A stretch of DNA of 64,000 nucleotides from contig NZ_FONT01000001.1 in assembly GCF_900113025.1 (NCBI RefSeq), forward strand, positions 558,001-622,000, given 5' to 3'. This DNA is from Alteribacillus iranensis (GTDB lineage Bacteria; Bacillota; Bacilli; Bacillales; Marinococcaceae). Shown here piece after piece: positions 25,242-35,756 of the stretch; positions within the stretch are counted from its first letter, which is position 1; each line of letters starts with the position of its first letter. The position numbers were made by a program, and so were the translations under genes. The notes below the pieces were generated by a model that worked only from the letters and a program-made list of their open reading frames with translations, ran no database searches and was not told the DNA's origin.

Positions 25242-26531
25242 TTAATTCGCCTTCTTCACAATTTGAGAGACTGCTTGTCTGTTCTTTTTAAATTGGGAGC
25301 GGAGTAATTCGTTGATCTCTTCATACGTAATTGTTTCTAAAACCGGGAGCATTTCAAATAAGTGTATATTAGAAAAAACATAACCGGTATATTGATTTGC
25401 AATGAATTCTGGAGAATTTAACTGTTTTAAAAAGTTACCTATTCTCTTCTTTCGTACTCTTTCCAGTTGTTCTCTACTCACTCCAGAAACCTTTGCGTTC
25501 TCCATGATTTGATTAATCCGCTTCTCTAATTCATCAGGATTAGACGTATCTCCACCAATCACAGCAAAGGAAAAGGAACGATCAACAGAGAAATCCGTCG
25601 AAAAGGAGTCATCAATTAAACCATCTGCATATAAGGACTCGTGTGCATCCGACCCCGTGCCAAACAACATCTCAAGTAATAAATCCATAGATAATTCATA
25701 CCGCAGTAAATCATTTCCTTGTTTATCGCTAGGTGGAATTTTATAACCAACCATACATTTTGGTGTATTAACACTCATCGGTGTTACACTTCGTTCATTA
25801 GCTACATGTTCAGGTTCATTCTCGAACTTTCTCGTAATTTCTTCGGGCTCTTTAAACGTTTTGCTACTTTGATTTTCTTTAATTAATCCCATCATATGTT
25901 CCGGATTCGCTTCTCCTGCAATAAATAAGACCATATTTGATGGGTGATAAAATGTTTCATAACAGGTGTACAAATCTTCTTTCGTAATTTCTTGAATAGA
26001 ATCAACCGTTCCCGCTATGTCAATTTTCACGGGATGATTGTGATACATATTACGGAGTAGTCGAAAGAACAACTGCCAATCAGCATTATCCTCATACATA
26101 CGGATTTCCTGTTCAATAATGCCTTTTTCTTTTTCTACGCTGTCGACTGTGAAATACGGGTGTTGCACGAAGTCAAGCAATGTTTCTAAGTTTTCATCGA
26201 TCGATTGTGTGCTCGAAAATAAATAAGCAGTTTTCGTAAAACTCGTAAAAGCATTCGCCGATGCCCCTTGCTCACCGAACGTATGAAAAACATCTCCCTG
26301 TTCGTCTTCGAACATTTTATGTTCTAAAAAGTGAGCAATCCCATCAGGAACGGAAACAGGTTCCTCTCCTCCAATAGGAACGAAATGGTTGTCAATGGAA
26401 CCATAATTCGTTGTAAATGTTGCAAAGGTTTTATGATACCCCGGCTTCGGCAGAATAAAAACAGTTAAACCGTTGGGTAGCACTTCTTTATAGATCGTTT
26501 CATTTAATTGTTTAAAAGACATTTGTTCCAT
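25242..26531 (-). CDS. ymfH: M16 family zinc peptidase YmfH
   Basis: 429 aa starting MEQMSFKQLNETI, with AAGGAGAG 8 bases before; longer starts overlap that site. The zinc motif HFLEH (HxxEH) lies at about residues 67-71 with the downstream glutamate in EKGIIEQEIRMYED, so it should be catalytically competent. The C-terminal half is the second pitrilysin-type fold. It pairs with YmfF, encoded just upstream, which lacks the zinc site; M16 peptidases of this kind act as active/inactive heterodimers. Confidence 0.93.
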   Translation of the reverse strand: MEQMSFKQLNETIYKEVLPNGLTVFILPKPGYHKTFATFTTNYGSIDNHFVPIGGEEPVSVPDGIAHFLEHKMFEDEQGDVFHTFGEQGASANAFTSFTKTAYLFSSTQSIDENLETLLDFVQHPYFTVDSVEKEKGIIEQEIRMYEDNADWQLFFRLLRNMYHNHPVKIDIAGTVDSIQEITKEDLYTCYETFYHPSNMVLFIAGEANPEHMMGLIKENQSSKTFKEPEEITRKFENEPEHVANERSVTPMSVNTPKCMVGYKIPPSDKQGNDLLRYELSMDLLLEMLFGTGSDAHESLYADGLIDDSFSTDFSVDRSFSFAVIGGDTSNPDELEKRINQIMENAKVSGVSREQLERVRKKRIGNFLKQLNSPEFIANQYTGYVFSNIHLFEMLPVLETITYEEINELLRSQFKKNRQAVSQIVKKAN

Positions 26532-26532
26532 A

Positions 26533-27807
26533 TTAGTTACTCTCCTTCCCATGTAAAAAGTAACGCGTATCTAAGTGTAGTTCTCTCGCACATGAAATCA
26601 CATCTTCTCTTGTTACTTTTTCAATCTCTTGCAGCCAATCGTCAAGGTTTCTTTTCTTATTGCCAATGATACCTTGATAATATAATTCAATAACCCCTCT
26701 TGCAGAGTCTGCTGTTTCAAGCAGCTGATTTTTGAGCATGCTTTTTGTTTGCTTGATGGCCTCTTCTGAAAATTGTCCTTCTTGAATATCAACTAATTGC
26801 TCATCTATAATTTTCATTGCCTTTTCATAATTGGAGGCTTCAATCCCAGCAAAAACGAGAACCAGTCCTTTGTGGCTTTCGTAACGAGAGGCAGCATAAT
26901 ATGCTAAACTTTCTTTTTCTCTCACATTTAAGAACAGTTTAGAATGTGGAAAACCACCGAACAAACCATTTAGCACTTGCATAGCAGTAAAGTTGTCGTC
27001 ATCAAATGTAATGGAAGTCCGGTAACCAAGATGCAGCTTCCCTTGTTGAATATCATCCGTTTCTTTCACTTCTTGCGTTTCTTCTCTCTTTATTGGGGAA
27101 GGTCTTGTAGAGAAATTACTACTTTCTCTGGATTGAATGGTAAATGTATTGGAGGCTTTTTGAACTTCTTCCTCCGAGACATCTCCCACAATATACAAAC
27201 GGAAGTCATCTTCATTCAACATTCTTTTATACTCATTTATCAGGTCTTCATTCGTAATCTGGTCCACCCGTTCGAGAATACCGAAAGGATGTACAGAAAA
27301 TGGTTCATCTTCACACATAATCTCTAGCAGGCGTTGATTGGCATAACGGATTTTATCATCGTAAATAGAATGGAGACGTTGTTTCAGAGTTCGCTTCTCT
27401 TCATGAATCACTTTCTCCGAAAAAGTATGATCGCTTTCAAATGATGGCTCTTCCACAACCTCTCTTAAAAAGTGGAGGCCTTTTTCAAAGAGGGGTGTGG
27501 TGTCGCGTAAGTATTTCTCGTTTGCTAATTCCATTTTTAAGGATATAATATGCTGCTCACCCTTTTTCTGAACATCAGCGGAAAAAGAAGCTCCATATAA
27601 TTCATCTAAATACCGACGAATTTCTTTTCGAGAAGGGAGTGATTTTGTCGCGCTTTTTAGGACTTGTGTTAATAATGCTCGTTCTGTTGCTGTTTCTCTT
27701 GATAAGTTTGATCTTATTTGTAAAGCAATTGTAGTTGTTTTGTATTTAGGCGTAGATAACAAATGGATGTGAAGTCCCTTATTGTTCATCACGTTTTCAT
27801 CTAACAT
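26533..27807 (-). CDS. ymfF: M16 family non-catalytic partner YmfF
   Basis: 424 aa starting MLDENVMNNKGLH, chosen because GAAGGAGG precedes this ATG and the homologous start is here. Its sequence follows the pitrilysin fold (LDELYGASFSADVQKKGE; SHKGLVLVFAGIE) but the HxxEH position reads RALLTQVLKSATKS, without zinc ligands. It probably serves as the substrate-binding half of a dimer with YmfH, encoded one base downstream. The start is 35 bases after the spoIIIE stop. Confidence 0.92.
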   Translation of the reverse strand: MLDENVMNNKGLHIHLLSTPKYKTTTIALQIRSNLSRETATERALLTQVLKSATKSLPSRKEIRRYLDELYGASFSADVQKKGEQHIISLKMELANEKYLRDTTPLFEKGLHFLREVVEEPSFESDHTFSEKVIHEEKRTLKQRLHSIYDDKIRYANQRLLEIMCEDEPFSVHPFGILERVDQITNEDLINEYKRMLNEDDFRLYIVGDVSEEEVQKASNTFTIQSRESSNFSTRPSPIKREETQEVKETDDIQQGKLHLGYRTSITFDDDNFTAMQVLNGLFGGFPHSKLFLNVREKESLAYYAASRYESHKGLVLVFAGIEASNYEKAMKIIDEQLVDIQEGQFSEEAIKQTKSMLKNQLLETADSARGVIELYYQGIIGNKKRNLDDWLQEIEKVTREDVISCARELHLDTRYFLHGKESN

Positions 27808-27842
27808 AACTAGTTTGCCTCCTTCTAATATAAATGCTTTTT

Positions 27843-30170
27843 TCACTGTGTATTCATTTCTTGATTCGGCTGCTCTGGATATTGGCTGACTAACACTTCA
27901 CGTGGCTTACTACCTTCGTATGGCCCAACAATGCCTCGCATTTCCATTTCATCAATTAATCTTGCCGCTCGTGTATATCCGATCCGAAACCTGCGTTGCA
28001 GCATCGATACAGAAGCACTTTGCATTTGAATAATGAGCTGAACTGCTTCATCAAATAACTCATCTTGGACTTCTTTCTGTACCTCTGGTTTGTCATCTGG
28101 AATCATTTCTTCCTGATAACTTGCTTGCTGCTGTTCAACTACTGCGTTCACTATTGTTTCCACTTCTTCATCAGAAACGAAGGCACCTTGCACGCGCGTC
28201 GTTTTATTGGAGCCAACCGGCTGGAAAAGCATGTCTCCTTTTCCTAATAGTTTCTCAGCTCCTGAGGCATCTAAAATTGTTCTAGAATCCGTTTGACTGG
28301 AAACACCGAATGCTATTCTTGATGGAATGTTCGCTTTAATAACACCTGTAATAACATCAACAGATGGCCGCTGGGTCGCGATGATCATGTGGATCCCGGC
28401 CGCTCTAGCCATTTGAGCCAGTCTTGTAATAGCATCTTCCACTTCACTTGATGCTACCATCATAAGATCAGCCAATTCGTCTACAATTACAACGATATAT
28501 GGCAGTTCAGGCTGTTTTGCTTCTTCTGTATTATTGTGTTTTTTTATCCATTCATTATATCCTTCAATGTTTCTAACACTTGCATGAGAGAATAAATCAT
28601 ATCTTCTCTCCATTTCTGCAACAACTTTTTTTAACGCTTGAGCTGCTTTTTTTGGTTCGGTCACGACAGGAGCAAGCAAATGAGGAATGCCATTATACAC
28701 ATTTAATTCAACCATCTTCGGATCAATCATCATTAATTTCACTTCATGTGGTTTCGCTTTCACAAGAATACTTGTGATGATGCCGTTGATACAAACACTT
28801 TTACCACTTCCCGTAGCACCGGCAACTAACAGGTGAGGCATTTTATGAAGAGAAGCAAGGACTGGTTCGCCAGAAATATCTCTTCCTAATCCTACCGTGA
28901 GGACATGTTCCTCTTTTTTTGAACCAGCTTCTAGCACTTCTCGCAAAGTGACCATTGCTATTTCTTGATTGGGCACTTCAATGCCGATTGCAGACTTGCC
29001 AGGAATAGGCGCTTCCATACGTATGTCTTTCGCAGCAAGTGCCAACGCCAAATCATCTGCTAAATTGACAATCTTGCTCACCTTTACACCCGTGTCTGGT
29101 TGTACTTCATATTTCGTTACAGCTGGTCCTAAGTGTACTTCATTCACACGCGCTTTCACACCAAAACTATTTAACGTTTCTTCTAGTTTACGCGCGTTTG
29201 AAGAGATTAATCCGCGTTCATGGTTTTGATTGTTATATTCGGGCGCACCTAATAATGACACAGGAGGTAATGTATAGTCTTTATTTTCTTCCTCTGTAGA
29301 TATAAATGCTGTTTGTACATCTACTTCTTCCTCTTTTCTACCCTCACCTTGATCTTTTGAAGAGCTTTCTCGGTTAACCTGTTCTGTAGGATAAGCTTGC
29401 TCGGCAAAATTGTAGATAACAGGCTCTGTATTATCTGTCGGTTCATCTGTATTTGTTGAGATATCCGTTTGTTCCTGAATAGTTTGTTTCTTAGCTCTTT
29501 TGTTCCATTCTTGATTCTGCAATTTCTTTTTTTGCTCAAGCGCTTTACTATTTAATGAAGCCAACGATTGTTTTAGCATAGGCCCAGCCTTTTTTGTAAA
29601 GTATTGAACAATGTCTTGGATCGACAGACCAGTGATTAATAAGAACGAGAGAAGAAATAATAACATAGCTACCAGGCGGGTGCCTCCTGTATCAAATAGA
29701 AAATACATGAATACAAATAAGACTGCCCCAAGCATTCCTCCTCCTATATCATCAACCCGGCCTTGATCAAACGGATCGAGGATAAACAACTCCCAAGTTG
29801 TGACAATGGCTGAGGACTCCATATACTCGCCGTATGCACCTAAATTTTCGAACATCTGGACATGACTGAGTAATAACAGAGTTAAAATGGCCAAGTATAT
29901 CCCGCTTAACCTCTTACCTGTTAATTTTGGTATTCTGCGATAAATAATCAAAGCGGCTGCTATAATAAGAAGACCAATATTCAACAAGGGATACCATTCC
30001 CCTGCGATAAAACGGAATAGTGACAAAGTTACTTCCCCTGCTCGTCCTAAATGAAATAAAGCCAAAATCCCAAATGTAAATAAAATTAAACCGGTAAGCT
30101 CGTATTTCACTTGCTCTTTCCACTTTTTCTCATATTTTCGTTTGCTTCGTTTTTTCCTTTTTTTAGCCAC
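27843..30170 (-). CDS. spoIIIE: DNA translocase SpoIIIE/FtsK family
   Basis: 775 aa from GTG at 30170 ([12 protein letters not shown]), with GGAGGTGAGA in front; a longer frame to 30284 would read through a hairpin terminator. Four membrane helices in residues 20-165, a variable acidic linker to about 300, then the RecA-like motor with [10 protein letters not shown] (Walker A) and [12 protein letters not shown] (Walker B), [12 protein letters not shown], and a C-terminal gamma winged helix ([24 protein letters not shown]) that reads polar DNA sequences. It pumps the chromosome into the forespore. Confidence 0.97.
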   Translation of the reverse strand: MAKKRKKRSKRKYEKKWKEQVKYELTGLILFTFGILALFHLGRAGEVTLSLFRFIAGEWYPLLNIGLLIIAAALIIYRRIPKLTGKRLSGIYLAILTLLLLSHVQMFENLGAYGEYMESSAIVTTWELFILDPFDQGRVDDIGGGMLGAVLFVFMYFLFDTGGTRLVAMLLFLLSFLLITGLSIQDIVQYFTKKAGPMLKQSLASLNSKALEQKKKLQNQEWNKRAKKQTIQEQTDISTNTDEPTDNTEPVIYNFAEQAYPTEQVNRESSSKDQGEGRKEEEVDVQTAFISTEEENKDYTLPPVSLLGAPEYNNQNHERGLISSNARKLEETLNSFGVKARVNEVHLGPAVTKYEVQPDTGVKVSKIVNLADDLALALAAKDIRMEAPIPGKSAIGIEVPNQEIAMVTLREVLEAGSKKEEHVLTVGLGRDISGEPVLASLHKMPHLLVAGATGSGKSVCINGIITSILVKAKPHEVKLMMIDPKMVELNVYNGIPHLLAPVVTEPKKAAQALKKVVAEMERRYDLFSHASVRNIEGYNEWIKKHNNTEEAKQPELPYIVVIVDELADLMMVASSEVEDAITRLAQMARAAGIHMIIATQRPSVDVITGVIKANIPSRIAFGVSSQTDSRTILDASGAEKLLGKGDMLFQPVGSNKTTRVQGAFVSDEEVETIVNAVVEQQQASYQEEMIPDDKPEVQKEVQDELFDEAVQLIIQMQSASVSMLQRRFRIGYTRAARLIDEMEMRGIVGPYEGSKPREVLVSQYPEQPNQEMNTQ

Positions 30171-30221
30171 ACTCTCACCTCCACTCTCACTGGAGTAATT
30201 AATTGTATGTAAGCATAAAGC

Positions 30222-30253
30222 AGGCTGTCTCCCGAAATGGGAAGAGACAGCCT
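30222..30253. terminator. Terminator-like hairpin after ylzJ
   Basis: AGGCTGTCTC / GAGACAGCCT, a 10-bp perfect stem. T-tracts are short on both sides, so it may be a weak terminator or processing site. The same GAGACAG core occurs in the ymxH terminator (38731-38750). Confidence 0.6.
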
Positions 30254-30354
30254 TCGTATACTCTATTCTATTATTATAGCACAAATTTCCTTTCTTTCCT
30301 TTTCAAGCAGCTAATTATGCATAGTTTGCCAGAATAAGAACTTTTTTGCACGTA

Positions 30355-30561
30355 TCATAAAACCCACTCTGTGCCAGGCTGATATTTTGGTGATAAATAA
30401 TCTTGAGGGTTCGAACTTTGTAAACAGCAGACGGTCCATTTATCAGATTCTTTACGGATTGTTACCATACCAAACTCGATCGGTATATCTTTACGCTGCT
30501 CCCATTCTTTCTCATCGGCTGGAAAAATCTCTTCATTGGACAACGGAGTATATAAAATCAT
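30355..30561 (-). CDS. ylzJ: YlzJ-like small protein
   Basis: 68 aa beginning [14 protein letters not shown] and ending in a proline-rich, tryptophan-containing tail ([10 protein letters not shown]). It matches the YlzJ family seen next to tepA in Bacillus; function unknown. Its ATG overlaps the tepA stop (ATGA), indicating translational coupling and perhaps a role with TepA. Confidence 0.85.
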   Translation of the reverse strand: MILYTPLSNEEIFPADEKEWEQRKDIPIEFGMVTIRKESDKWTVCCLQSSNPQDYLSPKYQPGTEWVL

Positions 30562-31328
30562 TGAAGCATATCTCCATTCTGTTTATTCTCGTCAATTAAC
30601 ATATTTAATCGCTTTAGGGCGTTTCCTATTCCCCCTACTTCATTGATGAGACCATTTTCAACTGCATCTCTACCAATCACATTCGTGCCTATATCCCTTG
30701 TTAAATTTCCTTTAGCGAACATAAGATCTTTAAAATGCTCTTCTTTGATATTGGAGTGTCTTGTCACAAAATTAATCACTCGTTCTTGCATTTTATCAAG
30801 ATATTCAAAAGTTTGTGGTACACCGATTACAAGACCTGTTAGACGAATAGGGTGGATAGTCATAGTAGCCGTCTCAGCGATAAATGAGTGATCTGCGGCT
30901 ACAGCGATCGGCACCCCAATAGAATGTCCTCCCCCTAACACTAAAGCCACAGTCGGTTTACTCATGCTTGCTACCATTTCAGACATAGCAAGACCCGCTT
31001 CAACGTCTCCACCTACTGTATTTAATATCAATAATAACCCTTCAATTTTTGGATTTTGCTCTGCCGCTACCAGCTGCGGAATAATATGTTCATATTTCGT
31101 CGTTTTGTTTTGAGGGGGCAGTTGCATATGACCCTCAATTTGGCCAACAATCGTGATACAATGAATGTTTGAATTTTCCATTTCTGCTACGTTGGTTTGT
31201 CCAAGCTCTTGTATCTTTTGTACAAGATTCGATTTTTGGTCATTATTTGGGTTTTGAGCCGGCTGTGATGGCTGCGACGGAGTCGGGGCTGATGGCTCTG
31301 TTGTGGAAGGATTTTGATTTTCAGGCAT
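30558..31328 (-). CDS. tepA: ClpP-like serine protease TepA
   Basis: 256 aa starting [13 protein letters not shown], with AAAGGAGG before the ATG; an upstream in-frame extension is not used. A low-complexity proline/serine/asparagine-rich head (residues 1-35) precedes a ClpP/S14 fold: [16 protein letters not shown], serine in [15 protein letters not shown] (about 145), histidine in [10 protein letters not shown] (about 168). Reported to enhance protein translocation and degrade spore proteins (SASP) on germination in Bacillus. It lacks an obvious membrane helix. Confidence 0.9.
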   Translation of the reverse strand: MPENQNPSTTEPSAPTPSQPSQPAQNPNNDQKSNLVQKIQELGQTNVAEMENSNIHCITIVGQIEGHMQLPPQNKTTKYEHIIPQLVAAEQNPKIEGLLLILNTVGGDVEAGLAMSEMVASMSKPTVALVLGGGHSIGVPIAVAADHSFIAETATMTIHPIRLTGLVIGVPQTFEYLDKMQERVINFVTRHSNIKEEHFKDLMFAKGNLTRDIGTNVIGRDAVENGLINEVGGIGNALKRLNMLIDENKQNGDMLQ

Positions 31329-31535
31329 CCATAATACCTCCTTTATGGTGGTATGTTTAGTATGACACCCTACTTTCATAACATACGGGAAACAAGACAT
31401 TTTCTCGATTGTCTTGCTTGGAGAGTACATTGTAAAAATGAAAATGCTCCCATTTGTGCCAACGGACGTGTTGACTTTTTCTAAAAACTAAGAGTATTCC
31501 CTTAGAACGTCATGTGCCCTTTTCGCAAAAAAATC

Positions 31536-31582
31536 CCCTCCTTCAGCAGGATAATGACATCATATCTTGCGTGAAAGGAGGA
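31536..31582 (-). terminator. Terminator after the RNase J gene
   Basis: CCTCC(TT) / (AA)GGAGG arms separated by about 28 bases, followed on the minus strand by ATTTTTTTGCG. It lies 40 bases after the RNase J stop. Confidence 0.65.
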
Positions 31583-31623
31583 GACTGACACCAATTGTTT
31601 CTGTTGGAAAGACGTCCTTTTCT

Positions 31624-33291
31624 CTATACTTCCATAATGATTGGCAGTATCATAGGTCGGCGTTTTGTCTTCTCATAGAGATAACGACTTAAAACGTCTC
31701 GAATGCTGCTTTTGAGGGTGGACCATTCGTTAATATTTTCCTGCATACATTTTTCTAATGTTGCTGACACTCTCTTATTTGCTTCTTGAAGCAATTCTTC
31801 TGATTCCCGTACATAGACGAAGCCTCTTGAAATAATATCAGGTCCCGACGCGATCCCTTTTGTCTTTTTACTCAATGTCACAACTACAACTAAAATGCCG
31901 TCTTCGGATAGAAGTCTTCTATCTCGGAGAACGATATTTCCTACGTCACCAACGCCTAGTCCATCAATTAGTACATTTCCAGATGGAACCTTTCCGCTTT
32001 GTCTCGCTTTTCCATCAGTAAACTCTATACATTCTCCCTTTTCTATTAAATAAATGTGCTCCCGTTGGACTCCAACGAGTTCGGCAAGTTCTCCGTGAGC
32101 ATATTGCATGCGATACTCTCCGTGAACAGGAATAAAATAATCAGGCTTTAAAATATTCAGCATCAGCATTAATTCTTCCTGACTGCCGTGTCCTGAAGCA
32201 TGAACATTGCGCTCTCCATAAACTACTTCCGCCCCGATACGGTATAAAAAGTCAATAATTCTTGACACAGACTTTTCATTTCCAGGGATCGGATTGGCAG
32301 CGATGATAACCGTATCACCTTTTTCGATTGTGATTTGACGGTGAGCTCCTTTAGCCATTCTTGCAAGAGCAGACATTGGTTCTCCTTGGCTTCCCGTACA
32401 AAGGATGGTCACTTCCGACGAAGGGAGCTCATTTACTTTCTCAGTATCAATGAACAATTCATCCGGTGAATCTAAATAGCCTAGCTGCCGGGCAATATCG
32501 ATCACTTTACTCATCGTATGACCAACAATTGCAATTTTTCTATTTTGCTTCATTGCTGCATCAATTACTTGTTGAATTCTATGGATGTTCGAAGCAAAGG
32601 TGGTCACAATAATACGTCCTTCTGCTTCTTGAAAAACTTCTTTTATTCCTTGGCCAGTTGTTGTTTCAGAAGGTGTAATACCTGGCCGTTCCGCATTCGT
32701 GCTATCCGATAGTAAACATAGAACGCCTTTTTTACCAAGTTGAGATAGTTTGTCAATATCTATAAATTGTCCGTCAACTGGTCTTTGGTCAAACTTGAAG
32801 TCACCTGTATAAACAATCAATCCTTGCGGAGATTCGATCACAACTCCTACAGAATCTGGAATGCTATGGTTAGTATGAAAAAAGCTGATTGGAAGATTAC
32901 CAACCGTCATTTTGCTGTTACGATCGATCATACGTAAGTCAGACTTTTTATGAAGACCTTTTTCTTTTAAATGGTCTTCTACCAAACCTAACGTTAATTT
33001 GGTTCCGTAAACTGGCACATTCACCTTTCTAAGGATGTAAGGTAACGCTCCTATGTGATCCTCGTGTCCATGTGTAAGTATGATTGCTCGAAAACGATCT
33101 TTGTTTTGAACAATATACGAAATGTCTGGGATGACAATATCAACACCTAACATGTCATCTTCTGGGAACATTAATCCCGCGTCTAACATTACAATATCTT
33201 CATCAGTTTCTACTACATACATGTTTTTGCCGATTTCTCCGACTCCGCCCAAGGCAAACACACGTATATTATTTAATGCCTCTTTTGCCAA
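31624..33291 (-). CDS. rnjB: Ribonuclease J (rnjB position, J2-like sequence with complete catalytic site)
   Basis: 555 aa, TTG start with AGGAGG 8 bases before. Beta-lactamase/beta-CASP ribonuclease of the 5'-exo/endo type. The N-terminus (NIRVFALGGVGEIGKN) and synteny between tepA and dapA agree with RNase J2 (YmfA), but the metal-site residues match J1: HGHEDH (H74, H76, D78, H79), NHSIPD, TGDFKFD and IPVHGEYR. As I recall, B. subtilis J2 has HGHDEN and VNGEYR at these sites. Thus an active enzyme is expected. It ends in the family-typical KRRPMILPIIMEV. Confidence 0.93.
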   Translation of the reverse strand: MAKEALNNIRVFALGGVGEIGKNMYVVETDEDIVMLDAGLMFPEDDMLGVDIVIPDISYIVQNKDRFRAIILTHGHEDHIGALPYILRKVNVPVYGTKLTLGLVEDHLKEKGLHKKSDLRMIDRNSKMTVGNLPISFFHTNHSIPDSVGVVIESPQGLIVYTGDFKFDQRPVDGQFIDIDKLSQLGKKGVLCLLSDSTNAERPGITPSETTTGQGIKEVFQEAEGRIIVTTFASNIHRIQQVIDAAMKQNRKIAIVGHTMSKVIDIARQLGYLDSPDELFIDTEKVNELPSSEVTILCTGSQGEPMSALARMAKGAHRQITIEKGDTVIIAANPIPGNEKSVSRIIDFLYRIGAEVVYGERNVHASGHGSQEELMLMLNILKPDYFIPVHGEYRMQYAHGELAELVGVQREHIYLIEKGECIEFTDGKARQSGKVPSGNVLIDGLGVGDVGNIVLRDRRLLSEDGILVVVVTLSKKTKGIASGPDIISRGFVYVRESEELLQEANKRVSATLEKCMQENINEWSTLKSSIRDVLSRYLYEKTKRRPMILPIIMEV

Positions 33292-33408
33292 CTTGCTTTC
33301 CTCCTATTTGTGGTACGTTTTAGTTTGATTTCTCTAGTTTCTCCGCTTATTCAAAAGTTGCTTTGTTCTCTGTGATTCTTTGCCAGCCCGTACAGATCAC
33401 TTCTCGTT

Positions 33409-33438
33409 AGTATAACTCAATTCAATTTGGAAATACAA
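33409..33438 (-). promoter_or_regulatory. Candidate sigma-A promoter of the RNase J gene
   Basis: Minus-strand TTGTAT (33433-33438), an 18-base spacer, TATACT (33409-33414), about 110 bases before the start codon. The rest of the 310-base gap between dapA and this gene shows no other feature except the dapA terminator. Confidence 0.5.
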
Positions 33439-33594
33439 GCCTGAATATGGATGAATAACCAATGAGGTCACTATCATTGTTCTTTTTTCCTTCTATGAAA
33501 TAAAGACTTTCTCGCCAATTGGTATGTTTATGCGTTCTTTTTAGTGCCTATCAGCTCATCTATACCCGCCTAGTACGGTTATAAAGATAAAGAA

Positions 33595-33615
33595 AACCTG
33601 GCTTTATGCCAGGTT
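33595..33615 (-). terminator. dapA terminator
   Basis: AACCTGGC / GCCAGGTT stem with a 5-base loop and a TTTTCTTT tract on the minus strand. The dapA stop codon lies inside the loop. Confidence 0.9.
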
Positions 33616-34479
33616 AAATACATGAAGAAGTTCTTTTGTTTCTTTTTCTTCTAGAGGAAGAAGAGGAGAACGGGTTTGATTTTTCACCAAACCAAGATGA
33701 CCTAGAATGGCTTTCAATGGAATAGGATTTGGAGACCGAAAACATGCCTTCATTTTGGGGAGCAACTGTCGATGCAGTTTCGAAGCCTCGACCACATTTC
33801 CAGACAAAAAGCTTTTTACCATTTTTGTTAGTTCCATACCAATTAAATGAGATGCTACCGATACCACTCCTGTACCACCGATTGACATAATCGGTAAAGT
33901 CGTCGAATCATCACCACTGTATACTTGAAAATCTAATGGCGTATTCTCGATAATCTCAGAAATTTGATCTAAATTACCGCTCGCTTCTTTTACCGAGGTA
34001 ATGTTTGGTATTTTAGAAAGCTGGATCAAAGTGTCTGCCTGTAAATTAACCATACACCTACCAGGAATATTGTAAATCATTAACGGAAGTGAAGTAGCTT
34101 CGGCAATCGTTTTGAAATGATGATACATCCCTTCTTGATTCGGCTTATTATAGTACGGCGTGACTGCCATCGTACCATCTATTCCAATCGAAGCAGCTTT
34201 TCTTGTCAACTCGGCAGAATATGAAGTATCATTCGTACCCGTGCCAGCAATAACATGCACTCTGTTACCGGTGATTTCTTTCACTCTCTTGAACAGCGTG
34301 AGTTTTTCTTCTGTTCGAAGAGTTGGTGATTCACCTGTAGTCCCTGCCACAACTAACCCTTCCGTACCAGTCGCTATTAAATGTTCTATTAATGGTTCCA
34401 GTGCCGGAAGGTCTATTTTCCCTTCTTCATCGAAAGGAGTAACCATAGCGGTTAACAAATGACCAAATATCAAGGACAC
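33604..34479 (-). CDS. dapA: 4-hydroxy-tetrahydrodipicolinate synthase DapA
   Basis: 291 aa. Condenses aspartate semialdehyde with pyruvate, first step of the diaminopimelate/dipicolinate branch. Schiff-base lysine in SVKEASG (around 163), with GTTGESPTL (46-54) and YYNKPNQEG (around 108) forming the active site and YNIPGR following. The start is GTG at 34479 or TTG two codons later; AAAGGGG lies upstream of both. It is the last gene of the spoVFA-spoVFB-asd-dapG-dapA operon, so dipicolinate supply in sporulation and lysine supply are joined. Confidence 0.96.
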   Translation of the reverse strand: MSLIFGHLLTAMVTPFDEEGKIDLPALEPLIEHLIATGTEGLVVAGTTGESPTLRTEEKLTLFKRVKEITGNRVHVIAGTGTNDTSYSAELTRKAASIGIDGTMAVTPYYNKPNQEGMYHHFKTIAEATSLPLMIYNIPGRCMVNLQADTLIQLSKIPNITSVKEASGNLDQISEIIENTPLDFQVYSGDDSTTLPIMSIGGTGVVSVASHLIGMELTKMVKSFLSGNVVEASKLHRQLLPKMKACFRSPNPIPLKAILGHLGLVKNQTRSPLLPLEEKETKELLHVFNLA

Positions 34480-34497
34480 CCCGCCCCTTTCCTAACA

Positions 34498-35694
34498 TTA
34501 CTGACTTTTTCCAAGCTGGAAAGCTTCATGCAGAGCGAGAACAGCTTTTTTCATATCTTCTCCCTTAACGAGCACCCATATCGTCGTATGAGAATCTGCC
34601 GACTGATAAATGGAGATGTTATCTTTAGTCAATGCTTCGACTATTTTTGAGGCGACACCTGGAACCCCTGCCATACCAGCTCCTACCGCCGATACTTTTG
34701 CACAGCCCGGGAGACATTCCGGCTCGTATCCTTTGTTTTTCAAAATTCGGACCGCTTCCTCTTTTCGTTCATCTGGAACAGTGTAAACAACGGAAGCAGG
34801 CTGTATATTAATAAAGTCTACTGATATGTTAGCAGCAGACATGCTTTTAAAGACATCCGTTTGTACATTTAAATTTTCTTTTGCACGTACCGTTATTTGA
34901 GTAATGCCAGGCATATAAGCAATACTTGTAATTACCCGTTCTCTTAATGAAAAGCCGCCTGTAATTAACGTGCCTTCCTCATGAGATAATGTTGAACGTA
35001 TCTTCACTGGCAGGTTTGACTGCATCGCGATTTCCACAGCACGTGGATGGATAACTTTTGCTCCTTGATATGCCAAATTGCATATTTCTTCGTACGTCAC
35101 AGAGTGGATAGTGGTGGCATCTTGAACGATTGTTGGATCTGCAGTCATGATTCCGTCCACGTCTGTAAAAATATCGGCTCTTTCTGCATGTAATGCCGCA
35201 GCTAAGGCAACAGCAGAGGTATCACTTCCTCCTCTTCCAAGAGTAGCTACTTCCCCTGCTGGTGTCATGCCTTGAAAGCCGGCAACTACGATAACATCAT
35301 GCTCATGAAGAGCATTTACTAACGGTTGGCATTTCAAATCTATAATACGTGCGTTTCCAAAGTTCTCATTCGTCCGTATACCTGCCTGTGCCCCAGTCAC
35401 TGCTTTTGCCTGTAATCCCATAGAAAGAAGCAGGTCGGTGAAAATGGCAGCAGAAATGACTTCTCCACAGGAAATGAATAAATCGCGATCTCTATTCTTC
35501 AGAGCAGATTGGTTGGAGAGAAGTCCAAGAAGTGTGTCCGTAGCATACGGATCTCCTTTTCTTCCCATAGCTGACACAACCACAACTACTTTTTTACCAT
35601 TGTTTACTTCAGTCAGGACGTGTTTTGCTGCCTCCCGTCTTGTTTGGCCATCACGAACAGAAGTGCCTCCAAATTTCTGTACAATGATATTCAT
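34498..35694 (-). CDS. dapG: Aspartate kinase I (diaminopimelate-sensitive type)
   Basis: 398 aa. Phosphorylates aspartate, the entry step of the lysine pathway. The kinase domain begins IIVQKFGGTSVRDG (residues 3-16) and has the aspartate-binding GRGGSDTSA near 156. Two ACT domains occupy about 260-398. By position between asd and dapA it corresponds to B. subtilis dapG, the meso-diaminopimelate-inhibited isozyme; the inhibitor is inferred from synteny. GAGGAG precedes ATG. Confidence 0.95.
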   Translation of the reverse strand: MNIIVQKFGGTSVRDGQTRREAAKHVLTEVNNGKKVVVVVSAMGRKGDPYATDTLLGLLSNQSALKNRDRDLFISCGEVISAAIFTDLLLSMGLQAKAVTGAQAGIRTNENFGNARIIDLKCQPLVNALHEHDVIVVAGFQGMTPAGEVATLGRGGSDTSAVALAAALHAERADIFTDVDGIMTADPTIVQDATTIHSVTYEEICNLAYQGAKVIHPRAVEIAMQSNLPVKIRSTLSHEEGTLITGGFSLRERVITSIAYMPGITQITVRAKENLNVQTDVFKSMSAANISVDFINIQPASVVYTVPDERKEEAVRILKNKGYEPECLPGCAKVSAVGAGMAGVPGVASKIVEALTKDNISIYQSADSHTTIWVLVKGEDMKKAVLALHEAFQLGKSQ

Positions 35695-35756
35695 AGGTGA
35701 CTCCTCTTTTCAATCGATCGAACCGAAGAATAGAGTTCCCTCTATAAGATACAGCT

